Origin: an uncultured Bacteriovoracaceae bacterium
GTDB taxonomy: Bacteria > Bdellovibrionota > Bacteriovoracia > Bacteriovoracales > Bacteriovoracaceae
Assembly (NCBI GenBank): GCA_937952395.1
Contig: CALFYV010000235.1
Coordinates: 1-43,992 of the forward strand
Length of the DNA stretch: 43,992 nucleotides
Reading direction: 5' to 3'
In this document: positions 33,083-40,150 of the stretch, one piece after another
Layout of the letters: the number at the start of each line of letters is the position of its first letter
How positions within the stretch are numbered: position 1 is the first letter of the stretch
Notes under the pieces: model-generated
Databases searched by the model: none
The model's input: only the letters and a program-made list of their open reading frames with translations
What the model was told of the DNA's origin: nothing
Position numbers and translations under genes: made by a program

Positions 33083-33373
33083 ATGGCATCAATAAACTTT
33101 GAGGGTAATTTTCTATCACGTAGAGCTATCATACATTTTAGTCATAGGGATATAGTAAAGATAGATGATGCAGTAGAAACTAGTACCGTCATTGGAAGCC
33201 TCTTATCTGCTGCTACAAGTGAACCGATATCAGGTGCTATCTGCGCCGTCGTTTCAGCCTCTTGGTTTATTATAAAAAGAACAGATCGACGGAATGGAAG
33301 TCAAGGGTGCACAATTGTCCTATATAGAACTAATCCAGTTTTGTCTTTGTGGATTCCAGTTAACATTTACTAG
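33083..33373 (+). CDS. Small hydrophobic protein, possible bacteriocin-like peptide
   Basis: The 96 residues start from the ATG at 33083; a TTG at 33062 would add seven. There is a charged N-terminus, then a Gly/Ala/Ser-rich hydrophobic stretch (VIGSLLSAATSEPISGAICA and VVSASWFIIK) and a tail NGSQGCTIVLYR and LWIPVNIY. The layout of a hydrophobic helix, an N-G-x-x-G-C turn and an aromatic C-terminus resembles small secreted bacteriocin-like or toxin-like proteins, but no specific family is recognised and no export or immunity gene is adjacent. It starts just after repeat copy 3. Confidence 0.5.
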   Translation: MASINFEGNFLSRRAIIHFSHRDIVKIDDAVETSTVIGSLLSAATSEPISGAICAVVSASWFIIKRTDRRNGSQGCTIVLYRTNPVLSLWIPVNIY

Positions 33374-33892
33374 TATTAGGTAACGAAAAGACTGTTCTTC
33401 CCTTCCCCAACTGTGCAACGGAGAGCGAAAGCAACTTTAATTTACAATACCATTGCATTGGCAATTAGTGTTCAGTTTTGCGCTCTATCTTTTATTTATC
33501 TATCTTTGCACAACAATAAATCGGATATAAGCTTGTACTTGGGCAGGCTCCAATTATTAAATATAAAAATCCCACTGGGTATCTTCTAGCAAGGTTATCC
33601 TGCAAGCTGCCAAGGGCTTAAGATTCTAAAAATGTCTTTATGGAGATTTTTATCAAGATCGACATCCTTAAGATCGTCGATCATCTCATAAAGTGGTCTT
33701 TACTACTTCTTCTTTTAGAATGGTAGTTGTGCCACTCAACTGGCCGGAGATAACGCTCTGGCCTTCGTTGTTTTATAACTCATCTTTATTAGCCTCAAGT
33801 CTAACTACTTGTAAAAAATCTTCCACTTTTCGCCCCTAGGACAGCAGAAGGGGAAATCTGGTTTATAATCTCGTTTGACTTAGCTCGAAAAT
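33374..33892. other. Gap with a decayed minus-strand gene
   Basis: Apart from the pseudogene at 33595-33838, no gene is seen. AT-rich DNA at 33460-33540 could hold a promoter for the small hydrophobic protein's opposite strand, but no box is clear. Confidence 0.3.
33595..33838 (-). pseudogene. Decayed gene downstream of the ECF sigma factor
   Basis: On the minus strand, a frame reads VEDFLQVVRLEANKDEL, then a stop, then NNEGQSVISGQLSGTTTILK and EEVVKTTL. After another stop and a shift it ends EMIDDLKDVDLDKNLHKDI and FRILSPWQLAG. The protein-like quality over about 80 codons and its position right after the sigma gene suggest a lost cognate regulator, such as an anti-sigma factor. It is not recognised. 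Confidence 0.4.
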
Positions 33893-34504
33893 TTAATATC
33901 GAGCTTCTTTTATCCTCTCCACAAGATCTGGGTGAGACATTAACAGTTTTCTGAGTTTTCGTCTGCTACGAAAAATAGCTTTTCTGGCCTGTTGCTCATT
34001 TTTCAGTCCTAGTTCCCTTGCTATATCTTCTCTAGTATGACGATTTAACCACATAAAAAGAATATTTTTATCTCTCTCTTTAACAAAACTTAAAATTTCT
34101 TTCACAAGCTTAGTCAAATCTTCTTTCTCCGAAGGAATATCTGGGTATTCTACATAGGCGGTACTATCTAAGGCTTCTTTATCTTCAATGAGTGAAATTC
34201 TTTTTGAATAAGCTGATTTTTTTATATCGAACCATCTATTGTGCACGATAGCGATAAAGTAGGTTCGTAAGCTGCCGTCTCCTCTAAATTTTCCATCGAT
34301 AATATTTTTTATAAAAATAAGAGAGGCATCTTGAAAAGCATCTTGAGCATCTTCTAAATTCCCTCCACGCTTCAATATCACCTTAATTGCCATTTCTTTT
34401 AGCTTCTTGTCATCGAAGAATTGATTTAGAGCTTTTGAACGCTCTGAAGAACTTCCTTGCATTGCAGCAACCAATTCATCATCTGTATATTGATATTTTT
34501 TCAA
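33893..34504 (-). CDS. ECF-type RNA polymerase sigma factor
   Basis: The 203 residues have the two-domain ECF layout. Region 2 (about 15-100) shows the LEDAQDAFQDASLIFIKNI core-binding helix and DGSLRTYFIAIVHNRWFDI for the -10 element. A variable linker leads to region 4 (about 130-190) with a helix-turn-helix, TREDIARELGLKNEQQARKA and IFRSRRKLRKLL. It directs polymerase to a small regulon, which is not visible here. A decayed gene lies where an anti-sigma factor would be expected. The start is the ATG at 34504. Confidence 0.9.
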   Translation of the reverse strand: MKKYQYTDDELVAAMQGSSSERSKALNQFFDDKKLKEMAIKVILKRGGNLEDAQDAFQDASLIFIKNIIDGKFRGDGSLRTYFIAIVHNRWFDIKKSAYSKRISLIEDKEALDSTAYVEYPDIPSEKEDLTKLVKEILSFVKERDKNILFMWLNRHTREDIARELGLKNEQQARKAIFRSRRKLRKLLMSHPDLVERIKEARY

Positions 34505-34657
34505 TTTTCTTTACTTGAGTTAAAAAACTAGAATTTTGCCAATCTCCTTCATTTTCTTCGAAATAAATCATCCTTAATTGGGTACGATTTAAAATTTCGA
34601 TCCACTAATAGATAAAGGATTGTAGAGAGAAGATTTTCATATTTATTTGACAAAAAA

Positions 34658-34685
34658 TCTATTAAGTATATATCATTTGGACTTT
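34658..34685 (+). repeat. 28-bp direct repeat, left copy
   Basis: The sequence starts TCTATTAAGTATATATCATT and ends TGGACTTT. It is identical at 35390-35417, 732 bases away. The copy begins just outside the 3' end of the ribbon-helix-helix gene and includes its stop codon region. Confidence 0.75.
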
Positions 34686-34927
34686 GGAACTCTCTTCGAG
34701 TGACTATCCAAGTCTAGAAAAAGGCCCAACTTATGGAAGGGCCTTTTTTCATTATATTCACTCACATAATCTAGTAGCAAACCTTCGATAATATCAGCAG
34801 CAGATACCTCTTCATGAGTAGCGATTATCTTTAAAGCTTTCCGTAATTCCGGGTCCATCATCGTAGTAAATTTTTTCCTTGAAGATTTGGACTTTTTGTA
34901 GCGCTTACGCCGGACTTGACCTTTCAT
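34673..34927 (-). CDS. Ribbon-helix-helix DNA-binding protein
   Basis: The 84 residues have a very basic N-terminus (KGQVRRKRYKKSKSSRKK), then FTTMMDPELRKALKIIATHE and EVSAADIIEGLLLDYV. This is the strand-helix-helix of Arc/MetJ/ParG-like repressors. Such proteins act as dimers on operators, often in partition or toxin-antitoxin systems. Oddly, a strong terminator hairpin (34717-34750) lies inside the coding sequence, about 14 codons before the stop. Its own transcript could therefore often end before the stop codon. No partner toxin or ParA is adjacent. Confidence 0.7.
   Translation of the reverse strand: MKGQVRRKRYKKSKSSRKKFTTMMDPELRKALKIIATHEEVSAADIIEGLLLDYVSEYNEKRPFHKLGLFLDLDSHSKRVPKSK
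34717..34750 (-). terminator. Terminator-like hairpin inside the RHH coding sequence
   Basis: AAAAAGGCCC (34718-34727) pairs with GGGCCTTTTT (34739-34748), a 10-bp stem with an 11-base loop and T-runs on both strands. It lies within the last fifth of the RHH gene. Termination here would produce messages without a stop codon. Confidence 0.65.
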
Positions 34928-35067
34928 ACTTAATTAAAGTTTTACACTTTAGAATAATTAAAGAATTACGTAGCATTTTTGGCTCCTTTTCCAACCAGCC
35001 ACTTTCAATTTTCAGAAAGCATACTGCAAAATTTCTATAATATGATCTCTACCTAGTTACTACTGCC

Positions 35068-35289
35068 TTAACAAACGCTAAATGCATTTGTCGTCAAGAG
35101 CAAAATCAGAGATAAAGTCAAGATTAGGATGAATACAGTTTTCTCGGATATTTCAGATATTTTTATCTTCATTCCGATTAACCGTATCTCTACCTCTATC
35201 TCCTTGACATCATCTTCATCACTCCAGATGGTAAGCACTAGTAATAGGTTTAAGATCAACAGCAAAGCCACAACAACAAATACTGTCAT
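35068..35289 (-). CDS. Small two-helix membrane protein (73 aa)
   Basis: The 73 residues have a membrane helix at each end (VFVVVALLLILNLLLVLTIW, about 3-22, and VFILILTLSLILLLTTNAF, about 51-70) and an acidic loop between them (SDEDDVKEIEVEIRLIGMKI). This hairpin layout is clean. The function is not recognised. It lies between the RHH gene and the acidic protein gene and inside the segment bounded by the 28-bp direct repeat. Confidence 0.6.
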   Translation of the reverse strand: MTVFVVVALLLILNLLLVLTIWSDEDDVKEIEVEIRLIGMKIKISEISEKTVFILILTLSLILLLTTNAFSVC

Positions 35290-35636
35290 AAGCTTACAGG
35301 TTGAAAATAAAAACTACGTACTTTAAAAAAAGTGGATAAAACCTACTGAAAAGAGGTGGGCCTAAGTCGAAAATTTGAGAGAAAAGTTTTCTATTAAGTA
35401 TATATCATTTGGACTTTAGCTTTGTCTCTCAAGTGGACTTTATCCAAGAATTTCATCAAGATACAACTAACTATCCTTTTTTTCAAAAAGTTACGTAATA
35501 GTGTAGTCTATAAATAATCGAAAGACTCACTAGAAGACGGTCTTTCTGTTTTTCCAGCACAGAATAGGAAAGGCATTTTGCAAAGTCATCCGAAACCTCT
35601 AATTTCATTGACTAAAAGCAAGATTTTTTTTTGATT
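35290..35636. other. Gap carrying the right copy of the 28-bp repeat
   Basis: No gene is seen. It contains the right copy of the 28-bp direct repeat (35390-35417). Just beyond it is DNA resembling the end of the RHH gene (ETKLKSK stop on the minus strand), so part of that gene's 3' end was duplicated. Confidence 0.45.
35390..35417 (+). repeat. 28-bp direct repeat, right copy
   Basis: It is identical to 34658-34685. The flanking sequence also shows weaker similarity (a GTGGACTTTATCCAAG stretch), pointing to an older, longer duplication. Confidence 0.75.
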
Positions 35637-35855
35637 ATGAACTTGATAAAATCTTTTTTGGGTTACCTTTTTTCTCTTCTTGGAAGCAAATCGACCAGCT
35701 CAAGTAATGTTGAACAATATAATTACACAGAGCCTGATGCTTCCGAGTTAGGTATTTATGTCAGAACTGGTCGTACGGACGAAGATGATGAAGAAGATGA
35801 GTATGATGAAGATGAAGAAGAATATCAAAGGCGTAGACACGAGGACTGGTGGTAA
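35637..35855 (+). CDS. Small protein with very acidic C-terminus (72 aa)
   Basis: This begins at the ATG at 35637. A hydrophobic N-terminus (NLIKSFLGYLFSLLGS, about 2-17) could be a membrane anchor or amphipathic helix. The C-terminal third is almost all Asp/Glu/Tyr (RTDEDDEEDEYDEDEEEY) and ends RRRHEDWW. Acidic tails like this occur in DNA-mimic or histone-like partner proteins, but no family is recognised. The low-complexity stretch makes the coding claim less certain. Confidence 0.45.
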   Translation: MNLIKSFLGYLFSLLGSKSTSSSNVEQYNYTEPDASELGIYVRTGRTDEDDEEDEYDEDEEEYQRRRHEDWW

Positions 35856-35925
35856 ATATTTAACTGTCTACCTCCGTTTTCTGATCTGGTCAGCAGAAAG
35901 GGAAAAAGGGAGTAGTCTTAGAACT

Positions 35926-36222
35926 CTACTCGGCAAGGTCTGATAACCCATTTTCGATAACGAGCTTGTCACCGTACTCTTTCATTTTCATGAGATCCTT
36001 AGAGTCTTTGAAAAACACCTGCATAGTGATTTTTACTCTAGCACCCCGCGTCAAGCGGATTTCTGCTTGCTGGGTTAATCGGTCGGGAAACTTTGCCACG
36101 AATTCATATACTACAGTCTTTGCGCGGTTCTCAGCGGCTTCCATCTCGGCATCAGTATCCCCCGGGTTCTTACATATGAATATTAAATTTGCTTTATTCC
36201 TGAGTTTTTTTCGAAATATCAT
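35926..36222 (-). CDS. Hypothetical protein (98 aa)
   Basis: This is not recognised. It is soluble, with alternating helix and strand (CKNPGDTDAEMEAAENRAKT, then EIRLTRGARVKITMQVFF) and a charged C-terminus. Composition is normal and the frame is uninterrupted. It lies upstream of structured repeat copy B, on the opposite strand. Confidence 0.5.
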   Translation of the reverse strand: MIFRKKLRNKANLIFICKNPGDTDAEMEAAENRAKTVVYEFVAKFPDRLTQQAEIRLTRGARVKITMQVFFKDSKDLMKMKEYGDKLVIENGLSDLAE

Positions 36223-36342
36223 ATTTTGCTATCAATATTGATACTGCCTCTAAATATACAAAACGTTATCCAAGCAAAAAAATGATTCTGGCGAGGTGTA
36301 CCTGCGCCTATTCTGGTTAAGGTAAAGGTTGATATTATGCTT

Positions 36343-36590
36343 TACACCCCTAATTATTGCTTTCGCCATCTACGGGGTATAAGGCGAAAATTTGAAACAC
36401 AATTGCGCAGTTCGTTTCATCTCTTTCGCATTACACAGGGTAATATGAAAGATTTAAGAACAAAGCCTTATAAAATCCACGCCGTTCGATAAAGCCGCTT
36501 CCGCTGTACAGAGAGCGGTTGATTTTATTCTAAACAAAGGCAAATAACTCAAGAAGGGGAAGGGAAGTCTTGCACTTCCCCTATCTTTTT
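36343..36590 (+). ncRNA. Structured repeat copy B (candidate RNA with terminator)
   Basis: This is the partner of copy A. Hairpins are TTTCGCC/GGCGAAA (about 36361-36389), TGAAAC/GTTTCA (36393-36419), the TTTCGCATTAC stem (36424-36450) and CCGCT/AGCGG (36495-36518). It ends in a rho-independent terminator on the same strand (36555-36590). Differences between A and B inside the second stem include a G-C to G-T pair change that keeps pairing. A transcript of about 200-250 bases is plausible. No protein is encoded. Confidence 0.55.
36555..36590 (+). terminator. Rho-independent terminator after repeat B
   Basis: AGGGGAAG (36555-36562) pairs with CTTCCCCT (36575-36582), followed by ATCTTTTT. It is on the plus strand with no plus-strand gene upstream, which supports a non-coding transcript. 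Confidence 0.65.
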
Positions 36591-36970
36591 CTTTCCACAG
36601 CACTATCAATTATTTACCGTGCTATATTGTGTTTCTCTCCGCAGTATTCGCACAATCAATAATACTAATTGAGCAGGGTTTTACTCTTTTGAGTTAAAGA
36701 GCGATTCAGTGATTCCAAATCCTTTTTAGTCAATTTCAGTTTCTGCTCTGCCTGATTTAAATGCGGGGTGGTCATAATCTGATTAACTGTAAACGCTCTC
36801 TTGGTTTTTCCCTGATTTTGTCTACTAAAAACTGAAGTATTACACCCACCCCTACCCTATTGACACCAACGTGCTCTCAATTTAGCTTCAACCGGTTTAA
36901 AAGAGTCTTATCAGTCGATATTGTTTTGATTTGGACATTGGGGTAAGACTTTGTGTGTATTTATATTAAT

Positions 36971-37016
36971 TACTGCAATTAACTGAAAAATACTGCATTT
37001 TAAACAATGCGCAGTA
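36971..37016. promoter_or_regulatory. Phased TACTGC cluster 1 (candidate ParG site)
   Basis: TACTGC lies at 36971 and 36991, AACTG at 36981 and GCAGTA at 37011: starts 10, 10 and 20 bases apart. It sits just past the 3' end of the ParG-like gene. Confidence 0.6.
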
Positions 37017-37054
37017 AATTATAGAAAGTTAAATCACTGATTTTATGGAAAAAA

Positions 37055-37309
37055 CTACAAATTCCTAAAATGCTCCTTCGCAAGATTGATGAAGAAGCCC
37101 TTAATAGTTTGCCCCTGGTCTTCTACATGCTCCTTGACTTTCAAGTAGAATGAATTTGGCAAATCAATTGTTATCCGGGTGGTCGGTTCTTTTTCTTTTG
37201 TTCTCCTTTCCTTCACTTTTCTTCTTTGCTGAAGAATCTCTTCCTGCTTATCTAAACTGTTTTCTTTCGCGAGTCTGGTTTCTATTGGCTTGCGTTCTCT
37301 TTTTGCCAT
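37055..37309 (-). CDS. ParG-like centromere-binding protein
   Basis: The 84 residues split into a long basic, unstructured N-terminus (KRERKPIETRLAKENSLDKQ and the RRKVKERRTKEKE region) and a C-terminal ribbon-helix-helix (TRITIDLPNSFYLKVKEHVE, then GQTIKGFFINLAKEHF). This matches the ParG class: the RHH dimer binds direct repeats as centromere and operator, while the mobile tail stimulates ParA. It lies 85 bases downstream of parA on the same strand. The 10-bp-phased TACTG repeats on both sides of it are the obvious binding sites, and autorepression is likely. Confidence 0.75.
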   Translation of the reverse strand: MAKRERKPIETRLAKENSLDKQEEILQQRRKVKERRTKEKEPTTRITIDLPNSFYLKVKEHVEDQGQTIKGFFINLAKEHFRNL

Positions 37310-37330
37310 TATAAAGTTTATTTATTAGGA

Positions 37331-37386
37331 TACTGTTTTTTACTGCAATTTACTGGACAATACTGCTTTTTAAATATAATTACTGG
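37331..37386. promoter_or_regulatory. Phased TACTG cluster 2 between parA and the ParG-like gene
   Basis: TACTG starts at 37331, 37341, 37351, 37361 and 37381: exactly one helical turn apart, with one position skipped. It fills the parA-parG gap (37310-37394). This is the clearest candidate centromere. Confidence 0.7.
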
Positions 37387-37394
37387 TGTTGCTG

Positions 37395-38057
37395 CTAGGT
37401 TTGTGCCTGTGGCAACTGCACAATCTCCTCAATTTTCACCATCAATTCCTGAATCTCTTCGCGGGCTTTTTTGTCGTCCCACTCCACTACACCCAAACCA
37501 AATTCGAAAGCATCGGCATAAGCTACCCGGTTTGAAATACTATGAAGCAATGGCTCATCAAGCGGAGCAACAGTTTCCTTATAATGTTCAAAGGCCTTGC
37601 TGTTTGTTTTTACTTCGTTGAGAATGATATAGGCCTGTACACGACTCAAATTGTTTTCTTCTCTGGCCTTTTTTATCTCTCTGTACTCCTGAATGAACTT
37701 CTCTGTGCTCCTGAAGTCCTGGTAGCTGGGTTTCATCGGAATCAAAACAATATCGCTGGCCAGAAGTATCCGGTCGGAAAGCTCGGATAGTTTTGGCGTC
37801 CCGTCAATGATGATGACATCATAAGCGGATCGCAGCCGACTCGCTTCCTGGGTGATTTGCCCGGGGCGCTTTCCGCTTACTTCTACATACATTTCTTCTT
37901 CTCCGCGCTTGCTGGACCATTCCATCGCGGAAGCCTGGTCAAGGTCTGTGTCAATCAGGCAGACTTTATACCCCAGATGGGTATAGGCAACAGCCAGGTT
38001 GGTAGCAATAGTGCTTTTGCCACAACCTCCTTTCAGATTATATACCGAGATTATCAT
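37395..38057 (-). CDS. parA: ParA-family partition ATPase (type Ib)
   Basis: The 220 residues form a deviant Walker ATPase. Walker A' is KGGCGKST (about 9-16), Walker B-like DVIIIDGTPKL and the Asp in CLIDTDLDQAS are in place. It lacks an N-terminal DNA-binding HTH domain, placing it in type Ib with ParG-like partners rather than type Ia with ParB. ATP-driven binding to the nucleoid by such proteins moves plasmid copies apart. It forms an operon with the ParG-like gene, and phased TACTGC sites occur on both sides. Confidence 0.92.
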   Translation of the reverse strand: MIISVYNLKGGCGKSTIATNLAVAYTHLGYKVCLIDTDLDQASAMEWSSKRGEEEMYVEVSGKRPGQITQEASRLRSAYDVIIIDGTPKLSELSDRILLASDIVLIPMKPSYQDFRSTEKFIQEYREIKKAREENNLSRVQAYIILNEVKTNSKAFEHYKETVAPLDEPLLHSISNRVAYADAFEFGLGVVEWDDKKAREEIQELMVKIEEIVQLPQAQT

Positions 38058-38116
38058 AGCGAATCAGTGTTTTTACTTCGCTAAGATAAGTGATAGACCA
38101 GACAAATACGGCTATT

Positions 38117-38177
38117 TACTGCTTATGCAGTACTATGCAGTATACTTATTTGCAGTATTTCACAGTAAGGTGCAGTA
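38117..38177. promoter_or_regulatory. Phased TACTGC/GCAGTA cluster 3 upstream of parA
   Basis: TACTGC lies at 38117. CAGTA then lies at 38128, 38138, 38153, 38163 and 38173, so spacings are mostly 10 bases with one of 15. It lies 60-120 bases upstream of the parA start and is suited to control its promoter. Confidence 0.65.
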
Positions 38178-38522
38178 AGCTTTGGTTTTCTTCCCGGATG
38201 ATATTTGCGACCAACGTGTACTTAAGGGCTAAACTGATAAAATCAAATGAATGATATAAATCGATTTTAAGGGCTCAAAAAGTTAGAAAGTTGTCTCTCT
38301 GGGTTTTTATCGGAAAAACTTGTGAGGGGACTTTAAAATGGCATGAAATAGGATTTTAATATCAGATTTGTAACTCAAAGGGACGAAACTGCGGTTTAAA
38401 ACTCTCTAAAGATTCGAATTGGATTCTTAGTCAAGAAGTCAGAAAAGAGGTTTTGTGTTTGAATAGATACTCACGTTTTTCAATAAAAATGTATCTGATT
38501 TATTCCACTTGGAAAAGTCTTT

Positions 38523-38558
38523 TACTGCGTTAGCAGTGCTGCGCAGTAAATTGCAGTA
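38523..38558. promoter_or_regulatory. Phased TACTGC/GCAGTA cluster 4
   Basis: TACTGC is at 38523 and CAGT at 38534, 38544 and 38554, again 10 bases apart. It lies between parA and the 3' end of the pentapeptide gene. Confidence 0.6.
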
Positions 38559-38641
38559 TTTTAATGCAAATTAAGCAAGCTTGTGCATGGTTGAATATAT
38601 ACATTCATGATTGGGGTAACATTCTGATCTATTTTATTACC

Positions 38642-39250
38642 TCAAATATCTATTTCAATATTATCGGATATGAGGAGATTTTCATCATCTATAAAATTGA
38701 TGACGCCTGTATCTATGCCCATTCCTTTAAGGAGATTTTCTTGGGAAATGTGAAAAACGGCCCCCCTTAATTTGACTCCACTTAATAAAGCTCCACTCAA
38801 ATTGGCTTTAATCAACGAAGCTCCACTCAAATTGGCTCCACTCAAATTAGCTCCACTCAAGTTTGCTTCAATCAAATCTGCTCTACTCAAATCTGCTCCA
38901 CTCAAGTTTGCTTCAATCAAATCTGCTCCACCCAAACCTGCTCCAACCAAGTTTGCTTCACTCAAATTGGCTCCACCCAAATCTACTCCAATCAAGCTGG
39001 CTCCACTCAAATCTGCTCTACTCAAATCTGCTCCAACCAAATTGGCGAAATTCAAAACTGCTCCAACCAAATTGGCTCCAACCAAATAAAGTCTACTCTT
39101 TTTTTTGTTGTATTTAAAAATCTTTTCAACTAGATTAGACGGCATTTCAAGTTCAATTTCAGAAGGAGTTTTTTGTTTAATTTTAGTCAGTTCTAACTCA
39201 CTTTTAAAGAGATTGGCGGATTGTATATTTTTAATATTTTGCTCCTTCAA
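38642..39250 (-). CDS. Pentapeptide-repeat protein downstream of the CHAT protease
   Basis: The 202 residues have a charged N-terminal region of about 55 (TPSEIELEMPSNLVEKIFKY). A run of about 25 uninterrupted pentapeptides follows (A(D/N)LxxA type: ANLVG, ADLSR, ADLSG, ANLSG) that forms a right-handed beta-helix. The C-terminal cap is acidic (FIDDENLLISDNIEIDI). It starts 18 bases after the stop of the CHAT gene and is surely co-transcribed. Operon structure makes it a plausible target, effector or regulator of that protease. The highly repetitive DNA produces open antisense frames that are not genes. Confidence 0.8.
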   Translation of the reverse strand: MKEQNIKNIQSANLFKSELELTKIKQKTPSEIELEMPSNLVEKIFKYNKKKSRLYLVGANLVGAVLNFANLVGADLSRADLSGASLIGVDLGGANLSEANLVGAGLGGADLIEANLSGADLSRADLIEANLSGANLSGANLSGASLIKANLSGALLSGVKLRGAVFHISQENLLKGMGIDTGVINFIDDENLLISDNIEIDI

Positions 39251-39268
39251 TAATCCGCTTAATTCTTT

Positions 39269-40150
39269 CTAATTTGCAATAAAGAATTTAATCCATTCCT
39301 CAGCTTTTTCTTTAGGTAGTTCCATAATTACTATATTGCTTCCTTCTATTATTTTTTTGATATTTACAGAGTCTTTGTCAATTTTTAAAACAGCCGCAAC
39401 CATTGCAATCAGATCTTCTTTTCGGGTATCATTAAAATCCTGAAGCTCTCCTTCTATTAATATCTCAACATCCAAAGTTGGCTGTTTCGGTAAACTCCAA
39501 TCCAAAATAGCCTCTTCCTTCTCGTGTAAATAATATAATCTCCAAGGCAATTCTTCTAAGTTCTCATTTCGAGAAAGTAAACCCCTATAACAGACTATTT
39601 CTTCTCTTCTTCTTTCATGGGTGAATACTCGGGTTCGTAGAGCTCCAGTAGCTACTTGAAAGGCTTCGCGAATGCTATGTTGATGCACTAGTGCATGGTA
39701 AAACTGTTGCGCAAAAAAGGTAGCTTCTGTATCCGAGATTTCCTTGGTAGTAGCCAATACGACAGGAATACCTGCTTCCAAATAAGGCTTGGTCTGGCCT
39801 TGCGTAGAGCAACCATTGAGAAAAGCGATTTTCAGCTCTTTTTGTAAGCTTAGTAATTGAGCTAAACCTTTAGCATGACCATATCCGCCTTCAAGGTTCA
39901 AGGCTTTGCCGCTAGCATGACCGGCAAAATGAAAGATTGCTATCCGGTCTTTATAACGAGCCATTAATTTGGGTAGGTCACTATCCTCTAGACTTTCTTC
40001 TCTCACCAGTTCAATATCTCCATTCTGATGCAAGGGCAGAAATAAGTCTCGCAATACTGTACTTTCCTTCTTTAATTGTTGGAGGTAATTATGCTCTACT
40101 CCATTAGCGAAGGAAAGAAATACGACTGGTTTACCGGTAGCTTGGGCCAT
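39269..40150 (-). CDS. CHAT-domain (caspase-like) protease with adaptor-like C-terminus
   Basis: The 293 residues have the CHAT protease fold. The catalytic His is in IFHFAGHASG (H78) and the catalytic Cys in FLNGCSTQG (C114), with TTKEISDTEATFFAQQFYHA following. The C-terminal 65 residues (LDVEILIEGELQDFNDTRKE, then KKIIEGSNIVIMELPKEKAE) form a small alpha/beta module. From memory, it resembles a GS-x-x-x-x-LELP module seen at the ends of bacterial NLR/caspase conflict proteins. CHAT proteases in bacteria act in phage defence and cell death, usually with a sensor and a cleaved substrate. Here only a pentapeptide protein shares the operon. Cluster 5 of the TACTGC sites lies in the upstream gap. 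Confidence 0.85.
   Translation of the reverse strand: MAQATGKPVVFLSFANGVEHNYLQQLKKESTVLRDLFLPLHQNGDIELVREESLEDSDLPKLMARYKDRIAIFHFAGHASGKALNLEGGYGHAKGLAQLLSLQKELKIAFLNGCSTQGQTKPYLEAGIPVVLATTKEISDTEATFFAQQFYHALVHQHSIREAFQVATGALRTRVFTHERRREEIVCYRGLLSRNENLEELPWRLYYLHEKEEAILDWSLPKQPTLDVEILIEGELQDFNDTRKEDLIAMVAAVLKIDKDSVNIKKIIEGSNIVIMELPKEKAEEWIKFFIAN

Larger units (their letters stand above)
36223..37054. other. Gap with structured repeat B and phased TACTGC sites
   Basis: No gene is seen. It holds structured repeat copy B with its terminator (36343-36590) and a TACTGC cluster next to the ParG-like gene (36971-37016). Confidence 0.5.
38058..38641. other. Gap with two phased TACTGC/GCAGTA clusters
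   Basis: No gene is seen. Next to the parA start is an AGCGAA/TTCGCT hairpin (about 38060-38084), followed by clusters 3 (38117-38177) and 4 (38523-38558). Confidence 0.5.

Noticed and set aside
38772..39117. Open plus-strand frames with leucine or proline repeats
   Set aside because: They are the antisense of the pentapeptide-repeat gene; its 15-base periodic DNA keeps several frames open.
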